From positions 1 to 27,449 of the forward strand of contig JAZRGK010000054.1 in the NCBI GenBank assembly GCA_045644145.1: a stretch of 27,449 nt of DNA. The letters are read 5' to 3'. A program made the translations under genes and the position numbers. Positions 23,940-27,449 of the stretch are shown piece after piece; the first letter of the stretch is position 1; every line of letters starts with the position of its first letter. The notes beneath the pieces were generated by a model. The model did not search any database. It saw only the letters and a list, made by a program, of their open reading frames with translations, and was not told where the DNA came from. This DNA is from Flemingiibacterium sp045644145 (lineage in GTDB: Bacteria; Bacillota; Clostridia; Oscillospirales; CAG-272).

Positions 23940-25982
23940 ATGAGCCATAAGAACAAATACGAAAAAAAGCCCTCTATAGTTTCACGGCGCGTAATGATAG
24001 TGCTTAGCCTTTCGGTTGTTTTCTTTGTGCTTTACGCACTCATTATGCACTATTCTGAGCTTGACGCTCTTGTTTGCGGCGCAGTCATGCTCGTTTGCCT
24101 GCTTCTTGCGGTATTTGTGGGACTTAAGCTGTATGGATTCTTCAGCTTCCGCCTCGCTGACCCAAATGATGAAAATCTGTCGCCTTTACTTGGAAATATC
24201 ACCCTCGATTTTATCTTAAAGCTGTATCTCCCTGTTGTAATATGCGACGAATCAGGTAAGATAATATGGTATAACAGCGCTTTTACCGGTGCGGCAAACC
24301 CAAGAGAAGTGATGTACGCTAAATATATCGACAGCGTTGTTGATGTTACCATCGACCGCATCCTTGAGGAAACCGTGTCATCCCCCGAGGATGTGATGTA
24401 TCCCGATGGAGTTGAAGCTGTGGCAAATGACCGCGTATTCCGCATAAAGGGATACAAGATGACATCCCAAGGGAAGAATTACGTCATAACCGTGTGGAAC
24501 GAGCGCACCGAGCAGAAACAGCTTGCAAAGCGTTTTGCCGACGAAGAAACCATCATAGCTTATGTAATGATAGATAACCTTGACGAGCTTATGCAGTTCG
24601 TTCAGGAGAAGTACCGTGCGGCGGCTGCCAAGGTAGAATCAATACTCAAGGATTGGGCTGATTCCGTTGGCGGTATACTCAAAGAATATGAACGGGATAA
24701 GTTTATATTCCTCTTTGAAGCACGCTATCTTGACGAATTCATCGAAAAGAAATTTGATGTACTCGACCGCATCCGCGAGGTGCGTATAGGTGAAGGCAGT
24801 ATGCCGGTAACTGTTTCTATGGGTATCTCCCGTGTCAATGGCAGTCTTGCCGACAAAGACCGTGATGCACATTCTTCTCTTGATCTTGCTCTCCAACGCG
24901 GCGGCGATCAGGTAGTTGTAAAAAACACCCACAACACCGAATTCTACGGCGGACGCACAAAGACCGTCCAGAAGCGTACCAAGGTTCGCGCAAGAGTTAT
25001 CGCGAACCAGCTTTCGCTGTGCATGGCAAAAGCAAGCAATGTGCTTATTATGGGACACAAGAATCCCGACTACGATTCTATCGGCGCATGCGTAGGCATT
25101 GCACGCCTTGCAATGTTCTGCGGAGTTAAGGCGAATATTGTAATAAACAAAGAGGATGCTAACATCAAGAGCGCTATCGCGAGAGTATCTCCCCTGCCCG
25201 AGTATACCGATATATTTGTTGACAGCGCTACCGGTCAGGATATGATATGCGCGGATACCCTTCTCGTAATTGTTGACGTTAATAATCCGGCGCAGTTTGA
25301 AGCCCCCGACATAGCCGATAATGTGGGCATGATCACCATAATCGACCACCACAGAAAGACGGGCGACTATAAGCGCGAGCCTGCTATATCTTATATTGAG
25401 CCGTCGGCTTCTTCCACATGCGAGCTTGTGGCGGAAATGCTGGAGCAGGCACTGCCTATAGGAGGACTTCACCGCGAAGAAGCAGATACCCTTTACTCCG
25501 GCATGCTTCTTGACACCAAGCAGTTCTCACGCAACACCGGTGTGCGCACATTCAGCGCGGCGCTGTATCTGCGCTCAGAGGGCGCAAACCCCACGGAAGT
25601 GCAGTGGTTCTTCAAATCCGATCTTGAAGATTTCATGAGAGAAGCAAAATTCTCCATGAACGTGGTCACATACCGCCAGATGTTTGCCATTTCCATGAGC
25701 GACAGCGACGGAACGCCCCAAGACCGCATCGCAGCGGCAAAGGCCGCGGACAAGCTGCTTTCCGTAACCGGCGTGATGGCAAGCTTTGCTCTCGTTCAGA
25801 TAGACGACAGCGTGCACATTTCCGCACGTTCTTCGGGCAATGTGAATGTACAGCTTATACTGGAAAAAATGGGCGGCGGCGGCTATTACGAAGCGGCAGG
25901 CGCGTTCCTTAAGGATGTGTCCATGACATCGGCACTTACCGCGCTTAAGGAAGCCATCGACGATTACATGAAGAAAAACTAA
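23940..25982 (+). CDS. gdpP: c-di-AMP phosphodiesterase GdpP (DHH family)
   Basis: A 680-residue membrane enzyme that degrades cyclic di-AMP. Two N-terminal spans (about 18-37 and 42-66) are followed by a PAS-like domain (about 90-190), a degenerate GGDEF domain (about 200-335, no intact GGDEF signature), then the DHH catalytic domain. That domain shows GHKNPDYDSIGA (372-383), the Asp in IVDVNNP (444-450) and IIDHHR (467-472), plus LLDTKQF (523-529). The DHHA1 end reads MGGGGYYEAAGA, whereas most relatives have GGGGH, so a usual His is Tyr here. AAAGGA precedes the ATG. The order gdpP-rplI-dnaB is conserved in Firmicutes and supports the call. Confidence 0.93.
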   Translation: MSHKNKYEKKPSIVSRRVMIVLSLSVVFFVLYALIMHYSELDALVCGAVMLVCLLLAVFVGLKLYGFFSFRLADPNDENLSPLLGNITLDFILKLYLPVVICDESGKIIWYNSAFTGAANPREVMYAKYIDSVVDVTIDRILEETVSSPEDVMYPDGVEAVANDRVFRIKGYKMTSQGKNYVITVWNERTEQKQLAKRFADEETIIAYVMIDNLDELMQFVQEKYRAAAAKVESILKDWADSVGGILKEYERDKFIFLFEARYLDEFIEKKFDVLDRIREVRIGEGSMPVTVSMGISRVNGSLADKDRDAHSSLDLALQRGGDQVVVKNTHNTEFYGGRTKTVQKRTKVRARVIANQLSLCMAKASNVLIMGHKNPDYDSIGACVGIARLAMFCGVKANIVINKEDANIKSAIARVSPLPEYTDIFVDSATGQDMICADTLLVIVDVNNPAQFEAPDIADNVGMITIIDHHRKTGDYKREPAISYIEPSASSTCELVAEMLEQALPIGGLHREEADTLYSGMLLDTKQFSRNTGVRTFSAALYLRSEGANPTEVQWFFKSDLEDFMREAKFSMNVVTYRQMFAISMSDSDGTPQDRIAAAKAADKLLSVTGVMASFALVQIDDSVHISARSSGNVNVQLILEKMGGGGYYEAAGAFLKDVSMTSALTALKEAIDDYMKKN

Positions 25983-26015
25983 GTAGACAAACAACGCAAA
26001 AAGGAGAATATAAAG

Positions 26016-26465
26016 ATGAAAGTCGTATTAACACAGGATGTAAAATCCCAAGGTAAAAAGGGACAGCTTATTGATGTATCCGACGGATACGCACGCAATT
26101 TCCTGCTCCCTAAAGGGCTTGCAATAATTGCCGACAACAAGGCACTTAATGAAATAAAAGGCAGAGAGGAATCCGAAAAGCACAGAAAAGCTGTGGAGCT
26201 TCAGAATGCCAAGGATACTGCCGCAAGGCTTGAAAGCACAGTTGTGAAGCTTTCCGCAAAGCCCGGCAAGGACGGTACGATCTACGGTTCTGTCACCACA
26301 AAGGATATTGCCGAAGCATTGACAACACAAGCCGATATCACCGTTGACAAACGCAAGATCATGCTTGATAACCCCCTTAAGACCTTCGGTATGCATGAAG
26401 TTGAAGTAAAACTTCATGCAGAGGTAATGGGCAAGATCAACGTGCTTGTAAGTGAAGAAAAATAA
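26016..26465 (+). CDS. rplI: Ribosomal protein L9
   Basis: A 149-residue 50S subunit protein. The N-terminal domain carries the full signature MKVVLTQDVKSQGKKGQLID, then VSDGYARNFLLPKGLA, which binds 23S rRNA. A long connecting helix (about 42-75) leads to the C-terminal domain with GTIYGSVTTKDIAEAL. Length is normal. AAGGAG lies before the ATG, 33 bases after the gdpP stop. The next gene, dnaB, starts two bases after its stop, so the two are coupled. Confidence 0.97.
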   Translation: MKVVLTQDVKSQGKKGQLIDVSDGYARNFLLPKGLAIIADNKALNEIKGREESEKHRKAVELQNAKDTAARLESTVVKLSAKPGKDGTIYGSVTTKDIAEALTTQADITVDKRKIMLDNPLKTFGMHEVEVKLHAEVMGKINVLVSEEK

Positions 26466-26467
26466 TC

Positions 26468-27410
26468 ATGGCTGATAATATTACAGCGAGAAAGCTTCCC
26501 TTTTCTCTTGAAGCGGAGCAGTCTGTGCTTGGATCTATTCTCATTGATCCGGAATGTTTCAACGTTACCGCGGGCATACTGAAAAGTGAGGATTTTTACC
26601 TTGATGAGCATGCGCAGATATACCTTGCCATGCAGGATATGTATATCAAAAACCGCGATATTGATCCGGTTACTCTTATAGATGCTTTGGTTCACAGGGG
26701 AGTTTACGATGAAAATAACAGCAAATCCTACATAAAGCTGATTGCGGACGTTGTTCCGTCGGCAGCAAATGTAGAGGATTATGCAAGAATCGTTAAGGAC
26801 AAGAGTCTGCTTCGCAGTCTTATTTCCGCATCCGAGGAAATATCCGAATCAGCGTACAGCGCCGAGGACGAGGTAGCGCACATTTTAGGAAATGCCGAGC
26901 AAAAGATATTCTCTATAGCCGAAGGCAATGAACAGAAGGGCTTCACCCATATCCGTGAGGTGCTGGTTCAGGCATATGAGCACCTGCACCAGCTCCAGAC
27001 TAACCGCGCAGAAACAATAGGTACTCCTACCGGCTTCGGCGACCTTGATAAGGTACTTGTGGGCATGGGTAAGAGCGATATGATAATCGTCGGCGCACGT
27101 CCCGGTGTGGGTAAGACCTCGTTCGTTCTGAATATCGCCTCAAATGTAGCCAGAGAAACCAAAAAGGCTGTCTGCATCTTTTCACTTGAAATGTCAGCGG
27201 AACAGCTTGTTTCGCGCCTGCTTTCCAGTGAGGCGCTTGTCGACAGCTACAACATTCGCTCAGGCGAGCTTACCGACGAGGACTGGACAAAATTAGCCCA
27301 TGCATCTGCGACGCTGTCCGAGTGTGATATATTAATTGACGACACCACCGGAATTACTGCCACGGGAATGAAAGCCAAGCTTCGCAGAGTTAAGAATCTT
27401 GGGCTTGTGG
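26468..27410 (+). CDS. dnaB: Replicative DNA helicase DnaB, truncated at contig end
   Basis: The first 314 residues of the hexameric helicase that unwinds DNA at the fork. The N-terminal helical domain (about 8-110, LPFSLEAEQSVLGSILID) is followed by the linker and the RecA-like domain, with GTPTGFGDLD (185-194), Walker A GARPGVGKTS (209-218) and FSLEMSAEQL (238-247). LRRVKNLGLV (305-314) is where Walker B (VIDYLQL) should come next. Instead the sequence turns into adapter at 27411 and reaches a TAG at 27422-27424 inside it. The stop is therefore artificial and the gene is partial, not a pseudogene. A usual DnaB has about 440-450 residues. Confidence 0.93.
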
Positions 27411-27449
27411 AAGTCGGATCGTAGCCATGTCGTTCTGTGGGCCAAGGTG
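27411..27449 (+). other. Sequencing adapter contamination
   Basis: The last 39 bases begin AAGTCGGATCGTAGCCATGT and continue CGTTCTGTGGGCCAAGGTG. From memory this is the MGI/BGI reverse adapter, with one mismatch (GGGCC for GAGCC) and a short deletion near the end. It starts exactly where DnaB conservation stops, so it is a library artefact left on the contig. Confidence 0.9.

Noticed and set aside
27411..27424. Natural truncation or frameshift of dnaB
   Set aside because: The sequence from 27411 matches a sequencing adapter, so the stop codon is artificial.
1..27449. CRISPR array, tRNA genes, rRNA or insertion sequence
   Set aside because: No regularly spaced repeats, no cloverleaf other than the tRNA-like part of tmRNA, no transposase or terminal inverted repeats were seen.

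Overview
The window looks like the end of a contig from a Clostridia-type Firmicute, probably an Oscillospirales/Ruminococcaceae-like gut anaerobe. The clues are the gdpP-rplI-dnaB gene order, AGGAGG-type ribosome sites, near-consensus sigma-A promoters with 17-bp spacers, a GlnRS gene beside GluRS, and coding sequence of intermediate GC. The taxonomy is inferred from gene content only. The last 39 bases (27411-27449) are not genomic: they match, from memory, an MGI/BGI sequencing adapter, and they cut dnaB short.

Left end, minus strand (1-1931): smpB, a small nitroreductase and ssrA (tmRNA) lie in tandem behind one recognisable promoter, so the two trans-translation partners are neighbours. 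Beyond the ssrA terminator is a Cys-rich small protein of mobile-element character, which hints at an island integrated at the ssrA 3' end.

1964-4197: an AT-rich, probably acquired cassette of two unknown membrane proteins and a DUF4259-like protein, driven by a perfect consensus promoter. 4342-6253 (minus): a DUF1385/YqhQ-type membrane protein co-transcribed with a ComEC-like metallo-beta-lactamase (MBL) protein, also from a perfect promoter.

6375-7403: a multi-zinc-ribbon protein, then an unrecognised structured RNA leader in front of a 48-residue Cys/Gly-rich membrane peptide, closed by a strong terminator. 7613-15062: a tightly spaced run comprising a glyoxalase II-like MBL protein, gltX, glnS, a secreted GH26-like protein and an O-acetylhomoserine sulfhydrylase, ending in a terminator.

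15240-20184: secA, then two related multi-span membrane proteins; the second appears to be a two-unit duplication of the first. 20209-23531 (minus): an SPFH / zinc-ribbon / TPM-domain gene set that resembles B. subtilis ydjI, ydjG and ydjH but has no pspA next to it.

23532-23939 holds a candidate structured non-coding RNA and the gdpP promoter. 23940 to the contig end is the conserved gdpP-rplI-dnaB locus (c-di-AMP turnover, ribosome, replicative helicase). The best candidates for undescribed biology are the two structured RNAs, the 48-residue peptide and the duplicated membrane protein family downstream of secA.
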